From assembly GCA_937139405.1 (NCBI GenBank), contig CAKZPV010000034.1:62001-126000 (forward strand): a DNA stretch of 64,000 bases, in the 5' to 3' direction. Positions within the stretch are counted from its first letter, which is position 1; each line of letters begins with the position of its first letter. Under the pieces are notes generated by a model. The model saw nothing but the letters and a program-made list of their open reading frames with translations. It did not search any database and had not been told where the DNA came from. The stretch is from an uncultured Nitrospirota bacterium (GTDB lineage Bacteria; Nitrospirota; Nitrospiria; Nitrospirales; UBA8639). Position numbers and translations under genes: made by a program. Shown here piece after piece: positions 44,542 to 53,253 of the stretch.

Positions 44542-45138
44542 ATGAAATTGAAAAACACGCCCAAAGGAGTTCACGTTCTCAAAATTATGGTGACCTTGCG
44601 CACAGTATTCGCCGTGCTGTTCCTTCTGGTTACAGCCTGTGCAACTGTCGATTCAGTTGAGCAGTTACCGACCGCGACCTCTGTCGATCTCTCCCGCTAT
44701 GTCGGTAAATGGCATGAGATAGCCAGATTGCCCATGTGGGCACAACAGAACTGCGTGCGGTCTACAGCAGAATATACCTTATTGGAATCCGGAGAAATCG
44801 GTGTGACAAACACCTGTGCCACGGCAGAAGGCCAAGAGACCAGCATTGATGGAATAGCGACTACTGTAGACCCAGAAGATGAAGCAAAGTTAAATGTGGT
44901 GTTCTACCAATGGATGGCAGATATCGTCTCGTTCTATACTCCACTTAACAATGGGAACTACTGGATTCTCCGCGTGGACCCAGAGTACCGTCACGCCATA
45001 GTAGCCACACCAGATCGTGAGTACTTATGGATCTTGGCTCGAACACCCAACCTTCCAGAAGACACGTATCAAGAACTCGTGACGTTCAGTCAACGCCTCG
45101 GGTTCACGACTGAGAACCTGATCCGCGCATCCCCATAA
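44542..45138 (+). CDS. Lipocalin-family lipoprotein (Blc-like)
   Basis: 198 residues. A lipoprotein signal ends LLVTAC with Cys at about residue 33. The lipocalin signature follows: VDLSRYVGKWHEIARLPMWA (G-x-W at the first strand), then EYTLLESGEIGVTNTCATAE, YWILRVDPEYRHAIVATPDR and YLWILARTPNLPEDTY. Bacterial Blc proteins sit in the outer membrane and bind lysolipids or fatty acids. The protein probably heads a three-gene unit with the Vgb-like and TPR genes (19 bp and 210 bp gaps). The start at 44542 is weakly supported; a Met 16 codons further (44590) gives a cleaner signal peptide. Confidence 0.88.
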   Translation: MKLKNTPKGVHVLKIMVTLRTVFAVLFLLVTACATVDSVEQLPTATSVDLSRYVGKWHEIARLPMWAQQNCVRSTAEYTLLESGEIGVTNTCATAEGQETSIDGIATTVDPEDEAKLNVVFYQWMADIVSFYTPLNNGNYWILRVDPEYRHAIVATPDREYLWILARTPNLPEDTYQELVTFSQRLGFTTENLIRASP

Positions 45139-45156
45139 TCTTCGAGGCCACGAAAT

Positions 45157-46170
45157 ATGAATCCCTATTCAATGATCACAAGCCTGTTCATCTCTCTACT
45201 AACCATTCTGAGTTCCAGCATGCTCACGCATGGGGCCGAAACCGAACTCAATCCAGTCATCATCAAGGAATGGAACGTGCCTTGGGCACAAACCCGGCCG
45301 CGGGATCCCTATGTGGATCAGCAAAACCGAACGTGGTTTGTGGGCCAGACCGGTGATTACATCGCCGTATTCGATCCCAAGGACGGTCTGTTTGAACAGT
45401 TTCCGTTAGAGTCTGGCACAGGTCCCCATAATCTGATTGTCGATAACCAGGGGTTTGTCTGGTATGCCGGCAATCGCGCCGCATATATCGGCAAACTCAA
45501 TCCCAAGAACGGTCACATCACGAAATATGCAATGCCCAATTCTTCCGCCGGCGATCCACACACACTTGTCTTTGGAAAACCCAATGAAATCTGGTTTACC
45601 GTGCAACAAGGAAACTATATCGGAACACTCCATATGGATACGGGCAGTATTCTCCTGACTCCGCTCTTCACACATAACGCCCGTCCCTACGGCATCGTCG
45701 TTGATGCCACACACCAACCATGGTTCACCGAATTCGGCACGAATAAACTCGGCACCATCGATTCGACGACTCAATCAATTAAAGAAATGACACTGCCTCG
45801 CACAAACGCACGCCCACGCCGACTTGCGCTCACCTCCAATGGTGCGGTCTGGTATGTGGACTATGCCGAAGGGTATCTCGGGCAGTTCATCCCCACCACT
45901 AAAAAAGTAGAAGAATGGCCATCGCCGGGAGGAGATGATGCACGGCCGTACGGCATGACGGTCGATGATCAGGATCGGGTGTGGTATGTGGAAACCGGCC
46001 TATACCCGAACCGTCTCGTAGGCTTTGATACCAAGAATCAACAACTCATCAGCGTCACCAATATTGAAAGTGGGGGGGGAACGGTACGACATATGTTTTA
46101 TCATCAACCCACGCAAACGATTTGGTTCGGCACCGATGCCAACACCATCGGACGTGCCACCCTCCCCTAA
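45157..46170 (+). CDS. Secreted Vgb-like (streptogramin-lyase-type) beta-propeller
   Basis: 337 residues with a signal peptide (residues 1-27, SSSMLTHGAETE). It has seven propeller repeats of the type 'DNQGFVWYAGNRAAYIGKLN-PKNGHITKY' (V-W-Y/F...G...I-G-x-L/I-D). These match the virginiamycin B lyase fold; the catalytic His-Glu-His of Vgb cannot be assigned with confidence and most homologues are not antibiotic lyases. The secreted location suggests a binding or enzymatic role in the periplasm. A decayed 3' end of a second copy lies at 48086-48193, after the TPR gene, so this locus was once larger or duplicated. Confidence 0.8.
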   Translation: MNPYSMITSLFISLLTILSSSMLTHGAETELNPVIIKEWNVPWAQTRPRDPYVDQQNRTWFVGQTGDYIAVFDPKDGLFEQFPLESGTGPHNLIVDNQGFVWYAGNRAAYIGKLNPKNGHITKYAMPNSSAGDPHTLVFGKPNEIWFTVQQGNYIGTLHMDTGSILLTPLFTHNARPYGIVVDATHQPWFTEFGTNKLGTIDSTTQSIKEMTLPRTNARPRRLALTSNGAVWYVDYAEGYLGQFIPTTKKVEEWPSPGGDDARPYGMTVDDQDRVWYVETGLYPNRLVGFDTKNQQLISVTNIESGGGTVRHMFYHQPTQTIWFGTDANTIGRATLP

Positions 46171-46380
46171 CAATATTCTTCTTGTCACAGGCTGCAGAAG
46201 TCATCGTGACTTGGAGATTGCCGTCGAGAAAAAACGCCTAGAAATGAATCGCGTTTTCACGTCGAGGATCCTTGAACATCAAACGAGAGACCTCACAGCG
46301 ACGACTTTGCATGAAAAAAGAAAAAGATGGCAACATCAAAAAACAACCAAGCAACTGATTCAAGAGGATTCGAGATAAGT

Positions 46381-48084
46381 ATGAACACAACCTTGCTGTC
46401 ACGCATCTGGAACTATGGGTGCCTCTCAGCGTTGCTCATAGTCTTCATGATAGGTTACCGCCCACCCTTGAGCCTGGGAAAAGTGGATCAATCTACGACT
46501 GTAACCATTGAACCTTCCTCATTAGGAAAATTGGGAACCATAGATTTTCCTACTTCAGGGTCGGCAGCGGCTCAACCCCACTTTCTCCGTGGAGTCGCCG
46601 CCCTGCATTCTTTCTGGTATGAGGAAGCCGTCGAGGCCTTTCGTCGTTCAACCGCCATCGATCCAAATTTTGCCATGGGATACTGGGGCGAAGCGATGGC
46701 CCATCATCACCCTGTTTGGAAAGAAGAAAACCTTGAGGCAGCCCGGACTGCCCTTCAACATATTTCGGACACTGCCTCCGTAACCGGTAGAGAAGGCCAG
46801 TATCTCCAAGCCGTTCAGACGTTGTTTGGGGAGGAGAATAAACTTGTCCGCGATCAAGCCTATGCAGCCCAAATGGAAAGCCTGGCCGGTGAATACCCAG
46901 AAGATCTGGAAGCCACCTGTTTCTATGCCCTATCCCTGCTCGGGTTAGCCACGCATTTCAATATGGAACCTGACCGTCAGGAGAAATATCGTATGCAGGC
47001 CGGTGCTCTGACCTTAGGGGTGTATGGGGTCAATCCCCATCACCCGTGCGCCGCGCACTATACGATCCATGCCTTCGACGATCCGATTCACGCCATTCTG
47101 GCTCTGCCGCAAGCCCGTCGCTATGCCCAAATCGCCCCAGAAGCCCATCACGCGCAACATATGCCCGCCCATATCTTTGTCCAACTCGGTATGTGGGAAG
47201 AAGCGGTGGCCTCAAACAAAGCCGGCTGGGAAAGTTCACGGAGCTGGGTCAAGGACAAACAGTTACCGTTATCGCTCCAGGATTACCATAGCCTCTATTG
47301 GTTGCAGTATGCCTATCTCCAACAAGGCCGGTACAACGCCGCAGCCGCGCTGATATTGGAGAAGCAACAAGATATGGCCCAATCCTTATCCAGCGACCAA
47401 TCCCAAATTCATGGCTCTGACCGACAAGTCACCCGAAATTACGATCAGATGGTCGCCGCCTTTATTATCGAAACGGAACGATGGGGTCAGGCTCGACAGG
47501 CCTGGCAGGTTAAAGATATTCGCTTTGGTGACGAATCACCAGGGAAAGCCGCTTATGTTCAAGAATTTGCGCAGAGCATGGGCACAATAAGAAATCAGGC
47601 TACCGTTCAACACCCAATACACCCTAGCGCAGTCCCGCCAGCGACGGAACCACCTACGAAATTAGGTGAATCAATCACCTCACAAATCTGGAATTTACAA
47701 CTGGCCGCATTAAAACAGTTCATGAACGGAAGTCTTAACCAGGTCACAGAACTGCTCGAACAAGCCACCGCCCTTGAGGAATCCCTCCCGCCTCCTTCCG
47801 GTCCACCCGACCTCATCAAGCCCACCCATGAACTCTATGGCGAAATTCTGCTGTTCATCGACCGGCCAAAGGAAGCCCGGCAACAATTCGAACGGGCACT
47901 CTTCAGACATCACAACCGTGCACGGTCGCTCCTTGGCCTGGCACGAGCGTCCCTCCAATTGGGACATATACAAGCGACTCGCCAAGCCTATGCCAACTTT
48001 CTGAATATCTGGAAACAGGCCGATCCAGGCCTTCCCGAGTTGCAGGAAGCTAAAGCATTTCTTCAACAAACTACTCGGCAATAA
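46381..48084 (+). CDS. Exported TPR-repeat protein
   Basis: 567 residues. A signal or anchor segment (about 12-33, CLSALLIVFMIGYRPPLSLG) is followed by TPR helices: AAQPHFLRGVAALHSFWYEE, EAVEAFRRSTAIDPNFAMGY, then a His-rich middle (WGEAMAHHHPVWKEE, HHPCAAHYTIHAFDDPIHAI and HHAQHMPAHIFVQLGMWEEA) and further TPR-like pairs to the C-terminus (FERALFRHHNRARSLLGLAR). The His pattern could bind metal. Members of this kind are annotated only as TPR proteins; the function is unknown. ATG at 46381 is preferred because the signal follows directly; 18 residues further upstream (ATG 46327) look non-native. It ends one base before the vgb-like remnant. Confidence 0.75.
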   Translation: MNTTLLSRIWNYGCLSALLIVFMIGYRPPLSLGKVDQSTTVTIEPSSLGKLGTIDFPTSGSAAAQPHFLRGVAALHSFWYEEAVEAFRRSTAIDPNFAMGYWGEAMAHHHPVWKEENLEAARTALQHISDTASVTGREGQYLQAVQTLFGEENKLVRDQAYAAQMESLAGEYPEDLEATCFYALSLLGLATHFNMEPDRQEKYRMQAGALTLGVYGVNPHHPCAAHYTIHAFDDPIHAILALPQARRYAQIAPEAHHAQHMPAHIFVQLGMWEEAVASNKAGWESSRSWVKDKQLPLSLQDYHSLYWLQYAYLQQGRYNAAAALILEKQQDMAQSLSSDQSQIHGSDRQVTRNYDQMVAAFIIETERWGQARQAWQVKDIRFGDESPGKAAYVQEFAQSMGTIRNQATVQHPIHPSAVPPATEPPTKLGESITSQIWNLQLAALKQFMNGSLNQVTELLEQATALEESLPPPSGPPDLIKPTHELYGEILLFIDRPKEARQQFERALFRHHNRARSLLGLARASLQLGHIQATRQAYANFLNIWKQADPGLPELQEAKAFLQQTTRQ

Positions 48085-48085
48085 A

Positions 48086-48193
48086 GTTGGAAGTGGGAGT
48101 GAAACGGTCCGGCATATGTTTTATCACCGGCCTACGCAGACTATTTGGTTTGGGACTGATGCCAATACGATTGGGCGCGCCACCCTACCCTAA
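48086..48193 (+). pseudogene. 3' remnant of a second vgb-like gene
   Basis: 35 codons and a stop, with no start. The translated text SGSETVRHMFYHRPTQTIWF and onward to GRATLP is identical at 30 of the last 33 residues to the end of the intact protein at 45157-46170. At the DNA level the last 30 codons differ from it by about 15 silent changes and only one amino-acid change, so this piece diverged while still under selection as a protein and was cut off later. It begins one base after the TPR stop codon and is followed after 8 bp by dispersed element copy 2. Confidence 0.85.
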
Positions 48194-48201
48194 CTGAAGT
48201 T

Positions 48202-48387
48202 GCCGGGTTTCGCCCCGGCAGGCGAGGCCCTTTTGTTTCGGCAAAAGGACCCAAAACCATTGACGCCCAGTCTGGCCAGATTAGGATGGGTCGGACGCCA
48301 GACAGAAGACGGGCCAACTCGCTCCGCTCAAACAAGCCCGCGAAACGACAAGAGCGTCCGACCCAAGAGCCAGCCAGCAGGCGTCGG
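48202..48387 (+). repeat. Dispersed three-hairpin element, copy 2
   Basis: GCCGGGTTTCGCCCCGGC hairpin, second hairpin with GGCCCTTTTG / CAAAAGGACC arms around TTTCGG, then CCATTGACGCCCAGTCTGG. A third stem (CGGGC / GCCCG) closes on CAACTCGCTCCGCTCAAACA, and the tail GAGCGTCCGACCCAAGAGCC ends GCAGGCGTCGG. Tandem orientation between the TPR-vgb remnant and the OLD-family gene. The remaining gap to 48545 is AT-rich, with TTGGA...TCCAA arms about 40 bp before the next ATG. Confidence 0.85.
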
Positions 48388-48545
48388 ATAATCTGTACTT
48401 TTTTCGAGGTCTTGGGTAGCATGGTCAGGAATATAAGCCAATAAGTAATGCCTGCATCATCAGAAAAAATTGCATTCTCTTTTCTAATTCTTATTGGAAT
48501 TGATTTTCATCCAATTGCACCCATCTCTAAGCCAACCCACCACAG

Positions 48546-50414
48546 ATGAAACTCGCTCGACTACGAATTAGGAACTTTCGATGCTACAAAAACGAAATCG
48601 CATTTGATTTCGATGACATGACTGCTTTCATTGGGAAAAATGACGTAGGAAAGTCAACAGTTACAGATGCACTAGATATTTTTTTAAATGACGGAACGCC
48701 AGACAAGAATGACGCAAACAAAAACGGTAATCCAAAGGACCTTACATTTATTTGCGAATTCACAGATCTACCTACGCGGGTAATTCTCGATGAAGATTTC
48801 CACACAAGTTTTCAAGCGGAATACCTTTTGAATGAACAAGACCATTTAGAAATCCACAAAACCTATAGTGGCCACATTGCTACTCCTAAATGTACCAACA
48901 TTGCAGCCTATGCAGTACATCCAACAGCAAATGGAACTGAAAACTTGTTACAACTTAAAAATTCAGACCTAAAAAGGCGCGCAAAAGATCTAAATGTCGA
49001 CCTTATTGGTGTCGATCAAAGAATCAATGCTCAGCTTCGCCAACGTATTCGCGAAACGATCGGTGAACTAAAACTGAAGGCGGCCTTGGTCCCTCTCAAT
49101 GAAGAAAATGCAAAGAAGACTTGGGATGGGATCAAAACTTATATTCCAGTATTAGCACTTTTCAAATCTGACCGGGCGAGCACGGACCAAGATGCAGAAG
49201 CGCAAGACCCTTTAAAAGTAGCAGTAAAAGAAGCAATTAAACAGAAAGAAGCCGAGCTAAAAAACATCGTCTCCCATGTTGAATCTGAAGTCAAAAAAAT
49301 TGCTCAAAAAACTTTGGAGAAATTAAATGAAATGGATCCGAGTCTGTCCCAGCAACTTAATCCTCAATTTACCACATCCAAATGGGAGTCTCTTTTTAAG
49401 GTAAGCATAACTGGCGACGAAGATATCCCCCTCAACAAGCGAGGAAGTGGAGTGAGGCGTCTGGTACTCCTGAATTTTTTCCGTGCAAAAGCAGAACAGC
49501 AAGGGAAAGAAAGGGACAACGCCCCAGTCCTATATGCGATTGAGGAACCAGAGACTAGTCAGCACCCCAATAATCAGCGAAGGTTACTTAGTGCTTTAAT
49601 AGAATTATCAGTAGAAAACCAAGTCCTTATTACAACTCACACACCTATGCTTGCAAGGTCCTTACCGAATACATGCCTCCGTTATATTCATGAGAAGTCA
49701 GACAAGACGCGAGAAGTAGTTAAAGGAGGCAATGATACAAACAAGTTAATGGCCCAATCATTAGGAATTCTTCCTGATAATTCCGTTAAACTTTTTGTTG
49801 GAGTTGAAGGTCCGAATGACATAACGTTTCTTAAACATATGGCGAAAATGTTTAGACTCGCTGGCACAGATGTCCTCGATTTAGAAAAAATGGAAATAAA
49901 TGGGGAACTTATTTTCTTTCCTTTAGGAGGTTCAACTTTGGCCTATTGGATTTCACGGTTAGAAAAATTGAACCGACCTGAGTTTCATCTTTTTGATCGG
50001 GATACTCAACCACCGGCTAATCCAAAATATAAGGCTGCGGCTGATGAAATCAATCAAAGAGAAAGATGTAAGGCCCTCCACACAGGAAAAAAGGAAATGG
50101 AGAATTATTTACATTTTAGTGCAATTAATACGGCCTTTGCTGAAAATAATATTCCCCTTCATCTTTCGGCCAACTTTTCAAGTTTTGAAGATTTACCAAT
50201 GGAAGTCGCCAAAGGGGTGCATATTGCTTCTGGAAGCCCTCAAGCATGGACGGAGTTAGATCAAGCAGAACAGAAGAAGAAAATTTCCAAGACGAAGAAA
50301 ACCCTTAACAACTCTGCGGCTTCATTCATGACAAAAGAGCGTTTGGACGAAATTGATCAGGATGGCGATATTACTGAATGGTTCAGAATGATGAAGGAAC
50401 TTGCTGATTCTTAG
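48546..50414 (+). CDS. OLD-family ATPase with TOPRIM nuclease domain
   Basis: 622 residues. The ABC/SMC-type ATPase begins ARLRIRNFRCYKNEIAFDFD; the Walker A is IGKNDVGKSTVTDAL (about 29-43), then a coiled-coil-like insert, signature region NKRGSGVRRLVLLNFF, Walker B VLYAIEEPETSQHPNNQR and H-loop VLITTHTPMLARSL (about residue 363). The C-terminal TOPRIM domain has VEGPNDITFLKHMAK (catalytic Glu, about 418) and HLFDRDTQPP (Asp-x-Asp, about 482). Members act as DNA nucleases in phage defence (OLD, GajA) or repair. There is no UvrD-like GajB partner or other defence gene next to it, so it is a single-gene type. Codons are more AT-rich than its neighbours, suggesting transfer. Confidence 0.88.
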   Translation: MKLARLRIRNFRCYKNEIAFDFDDMTAFIGKNDVGKSTVTDALDIFLNDGTPDKNDANKNGNPKDLTFICEFTDLPTRVILDEDFHTSFQAEYLLNEQDHLEIHKTYSGHIATPKCTNIAAYAVHPTANGTENLLQLKNSDLKRRAKDLNVDLIGVDQRINAQLRQRIRETIGELKLKAALVPLNEENAKKTWDGIKTYIPVLALFKSDRASTDQDAEAQDPLKVAVKEAIKQKEAELKNIVSHVESEVKKIAQKTLEKLNEMDPSLSQQLNPQFTTSKWESLFKVSITGDEDIPLNKRGSGVRRLVLLNFFRAKAEQQGKERDNAPVLYAIEEPETSQHPNNQRRLLSALIELSVENQVLITTHTPMLARSLPNTCLRYIHEKSDKTREVVKGGNDTNKLMAQSLGILPDNSVKLFVGVEGPNDITFLKHMAKMFRLAGTDVLDLEKMEINGELIFFPLGGSTLAYWISRLEKLNRPEFHLFDRDTQPPANPKYKAAADEINQRERCKALHTGKKEMENYLHFSAINTAFAENNIPLHLSANFSSFEDLPMEVAKGVHIASGSPQAWTELDQAEQKKKISKTKKTLNNSAASFMTKERLDEIDQDGDITEWFRMMKELADS

Positions 50415-50527
50415 ACCGAACTAATTACGCATAAAATTAAATTCAAATATGAATACGGGTCAAGTCTGTTTTTACTCAGTACTTTTCTCAGAGAACGGAA
50501 ATAAAAATAGGCTATTCGGGATTTGAA

Positions 50528-50830
50528 TCAGGGCATTTCCATCATCTGAGAGACTCGTATGGTTCCGCCATTTTCTAGAAACGGGTCTGATTGGACGATT
50601 TCGACGGCTGCTTCCATGCTTTTCGCTTCGACTACGGCAAACCCTTTCATTGCATTAGGATCATCATCATCTTTCACAGTCTTTGATGTGACAATTCTTG
50701 AATCGGTTAACGGTGTGCCTGGATTTACGACCTTCTCACCAAGACTTTCAACCCACATTTTCCATTTCTCCATCTGCGCCAAGCCCTCTTCTTGTGAACT
50801 CGGCTGAGTTCCTCCGTAATAGGCAACCAT
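50528..50830 (-). CDS. YCII-domain (YciI-like) protein
   Basis: 100 residues. Alpha/beta ferredoxin-like fold with the family pattern VAYYGGTQPSSQEEGLAQME-KWKMWVESLG, then NPGTPLTDSRIVTSKTVKDD and MKGFAVVEAKSMEAAVEIVQ followed by SDPFLENGGTIRVSQM. YCII-related proteins are small cytosolic, sometimes enzymatic or redox proteins; most have no known role. ATG at 50830 preceded by GGGA. Convergent with the OLD gene; 113 bp separate the stops, and no dispersed element lies in this gap. Confidence 0.8.
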   Translation of the reverse strand: MVAYYGGTQPSSQEEGLAQMEKWKMWVESLGEKVVNPGTPLTDSRIVTSKTVKDDDDPNAMKGFAVVEAKSMEAAVEIVQSDPFLENGGTIRVSQMMEMP

Positions 50831-51004
50831 AAACTTTTCCCATCTTGATTCTCCCTGTTATGAGTTTTGATAAATTCAGGACCGAATTCGGATATTTGAG
50901 GAAACCTGTTTGAGTACAACGGAATACCCTACGCTTCGACAATATTTTCTTCAACACTGACCGATGCCTCCCCCATAGGTTCCCCCTGGCCTGGTGGCAT
51001 GGCT

Positions 51005-51201
51005 GAGCAGTGGAACCGACACCGGAGAAAAGGTGGGCAGTGTTTGAGCGAAGCGAGTTTGCCCACCGCCGGTGTCGGTGAACCGCGCAAGGCACCCGAA
51101 GAGCTTGCCCCTGCGAAGGCAGGGGGTCATGTCACGGTCAAAATGGTTTTGGGTCCTTTTGCCGAAACAAAAGGACCTCGGCTGCCGGGCCGAAACCCGG
51201 C
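51005..51201 (-). repeat. Dispersed three-hairpin element, copy 3
   Basis: On the - strand: GCCGGGTTTCGGCCCGGC (51184-51201), second hairpin with GGTCCTTTTG / CAAAAGGACC arms around TTTCGG, then CCATTTTGACCGTGACATG. An inserted extra hairpin (CCCCTGC-CTTC-GCAGGGG) follows, and then a third stem GGTGGGCA / TGCCCACC around AACTCGCTTCGCTCAAACAC. The third stem is a perfect 8-bp pair with a different sequence from other copies. Located in the divergent gap between the YCII gene and the SulP gene. Confidence 0.85.
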
Positions 51202-51571
51202 ATTACGGAAAATGATACATAGCGCTTGTTCTATAATGGGGTCCCCCATGCCAAGGGATGTCTGACGCGTGACGGCATACTGTACATGATGTTCAAGCTT
51301 GGACAATGCACGGAGAACACGTGGAAATGATTACGAGGCTTCAATGAATTGCTTAAAATCATTACGGCCATTCCATGTCTTGATGGAATCGAACAAGTAC
51401 CCCCGATTCGGTCACCACGTGATCAATTTGCTCAAACACGACATTTGACGATAACTTAGTAGTCTTTAAGGATGCTCTTAACTTTTCACTTTTATTCGTT
51501 CACAATTAACCTACTGGGAGTATGACCAGTACGGATTCGTGTTAAAGCAGACGATTGAGGAAACCATAGCC
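51202..51571. other. Gap between element copy 3 and the SulP gene; possible decayed coding fragments
   Basis: No intact gene. On the - strand two short overlapping frames read protein-like text: one contains SNVVFEQIDHVVTESGVLVR (about 51380-51450), the other GYLFDSIKTWNGRNDFKQFI (about 51340-51400), each soon ended by stops and shifted relative to each other. They may be parts of a degraded gene, but I cannot name a family. No promoter could be assigned for the SulP gene. Confidence 0.25.
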
Positions 51572-53170
51572 ATGAGTAGATCATCCGATGCTACTGACAT
51601 TCCCAAGGGGAATCTTGACGGGTTTAAAACCCATGCGAAACACGACATTCTCTCTGGATTTTTAGTTTTTCTGATTGCGTTGCCGCTGTGTCTGGGAATT
51701 TCTCTGGCTTCGGGATATCCCGCGGTGGCAGGCATCTTTACGGCAATTATTGGCGGTCTCGTTGCCACCTTCCTGAGCAATTCAGAACTGACGATTAAGG
51801 GACCTGCTGCTGGTTTAATTGTTATTGCATTAGGTTGCGTTCAGGATTTTGGTTATACGGGCGGAGAGGACCCTGCGAAGGACTTTCAGGCCTATCGTTT
51901 GGCGCTGGGTGTTGGGGTGATGGCAGGCGTCTACCAAATGATACTCGGACTTTTTCGCGTAGGAATCCTTGTAAAGCTATTTCCAAAGGCGGCGATTCAC
52001 GGTTTGCTGGCTTCCATTGGAATCATCATCATCACCAAACAATTTCCTGTATTGATGGGCTTAAATCCACAGGGAGCTCCTCTAGAGTTACTTGCTGGTA
52101 TCCCTTCCTTTGTCATGAGCATGAACCCGAAAGTGGCGTTTATTGGAATGATGGGTCTGACGATTGTGGTGGTGTATAGCTATATAAAAAATCCCAAATT
52201 GAAGGTCATTCCCGCACCCATGTTGATGTTAATGATCACTGTTCCATTAGCAATATTGTTAGGAATTGGGGAAAAGGGGTCTTATACCTTCAATCATCAT
52301 ATCTACGAACTCGGTGAAAAGTTTTTAGTCAATGTTCCAGGTAATTTGCTGAATGCCATCACCTTTCCGGATTTTTCAGGCGTAACCACGGAGACTGGAA
52401 TTAAATATACAGTTCTTTTTGCGATCATTGGAAGTTTGGAGGGCATTCTCAGTGCAAAGGCTATCGATGGGATCGATCCGTGGGGTCGACAAACCAATCT
52501 GGATCGAGACTTGTTGGCCACCGGTATCGCTAACACTTTGTCGGCTTTCATTGGTGGGTTACCCATGATTTCTGAAATTGTTCGAAGTAAAGCCAATATC
52601 GATAACGGGGCAAGAACCCGGTTTGCCAATTTTTACCACGGAATGTTTTTACTGCTATGTGTGGCATTGATTCCAGGCGTTATTAATCAAATTCCTCTCG
52701 CTGCCCTGGCCGCGTTATTGGTTATCACAGGATCTCGTCTGGCATCTCCCAAGGAGTTTGTGTCGGTGTATCGTGAGGGAACAGACCAGTTCATTATTTT
52801 TATCTCTACCATATTGGGTGTACTCGCGACTGATCTCTTAATAGGGTTGGCCATTGGAATTGGAGTCATGTTGGTCATCCGTTTTATTCGCGGGGGCTCC
52901 ATGTTCAAATTGAATGCCAAGATCATTCATGAACGGGATCAGTCTGTCAGGATTCTTTTACGAGGTTCCATCATTTTCAGTTCATGGATTCCTCTAAGAA
53001 AACAACTTGATCGTTTCTTTCTGGAAGGGAAGCGAGTGACCTTGGATTTGACAGAAACGAAGTTTGTGGACCGTAGGGTCAGGTCTAAGATTGACGAGCG
53101 GATAAGGAAATTCAGAGAAAACGGTCTAGAGTTATCTGTGCGAGGTAAAATGACATCAATTGATGAGTGA
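51572..53170 (+). CDS. SulP-family anion transporter with C-terminal STAS-like domain
   Basis: 532 residues. About 11-12 membrane segments with the SulP/SLC26 landmarks: FLVFLIALPLCLGISLASGY-PAVAGIFTAIIGG, the substrate-site region ELTIKGPAAGLIVIALGCVQ, and NTLSAFIGGLPMISEIVRSK. The cytoplasmic C-terminus (about residues 440-530) has an STAS-like fold (SVRILLRGSIIFSSWIPLRK, RVTLDLTETKFVDRRVRSKI). SulP proteins carry sulfate, bicarbonate or other anions; bicarbonate would suit an autotroph, but the sequence does not decide. Start set at 51572 (GAGGAA upstream) rather than a GTG at 51539 that lacks a ribosome-binding site. Flanked on both sides by dispersed elements. Confidence 0.9.
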   Translation: MSRSSDATDIPKGNLDGFKTHAKHDILSGFLVFLIALPLCLGISLASGYPAVAGIFTAIIGGLVATFLSNSELTIKGPAAGLIVIALGCVQDFGYTGGEDPAKDFQAYRLALGVGVMAGVYQMILGLFRVGILVKLFPKAAIHGLLASIGIIIITKQFPVLMGLNPQGAPLELLAGIPSFVMSMNPKVAFIGMMGLTIVVVYSYIKNPKLKVIPAPMLMLMITVPLAILLGIGEKGSYTFNHHIYELGEKFLVNVPGNLLNAITFPDFSGVTTETGIKYTVLFAIIGSLEGILSAKAIDGIDPWGRQTNLDRDLLATGIANTLSAFIGGLPMISEIVRSKANIDNGARTRFANFYHGMFLLLCVALIPGVINQIPLAALAALLVITGSRLASPKEFVSVYREGTDQFIIFISTILGVLATDLLIGLAIGIGVMLVIRFIRGGSMFKLNAKIIHERDQSVRILLRGSIIFSSWIPLRKQLDRFFLEGKRVTLDLTETKFVDRRVRSKIDERIRKFRENGLELSVRGKMTSIDE

Positions 53171-53253
53171 TTCTACTATAGCCATTCTAAATAATTTCCA
53201 TTTACTTTAAAGCTCTACTCAGCAGAATGGAATCTGTTTCGTCCATGGACAAT

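Noticed and set aside
46025-46378. 117-residue + strand frame overlapping the end of the vgb-like gene
   Set aside because: Out-of-frame shadow of the vgb-like coding sequence; the part beyond it has no features.
48546-50830. Gabija or other multi-gene defence system
   Set aside because: The OLD-family protein has no UvrD-like or other defence partner; the neighbouring YCII protein is on the opposite strand and unrelated to defence.
51539-51571. GTG start for the SulP gene 33 bp upstream
   Set aside because: No ribosome-binding site; the ATG at 51572 has GAGGAA at suitable distance.
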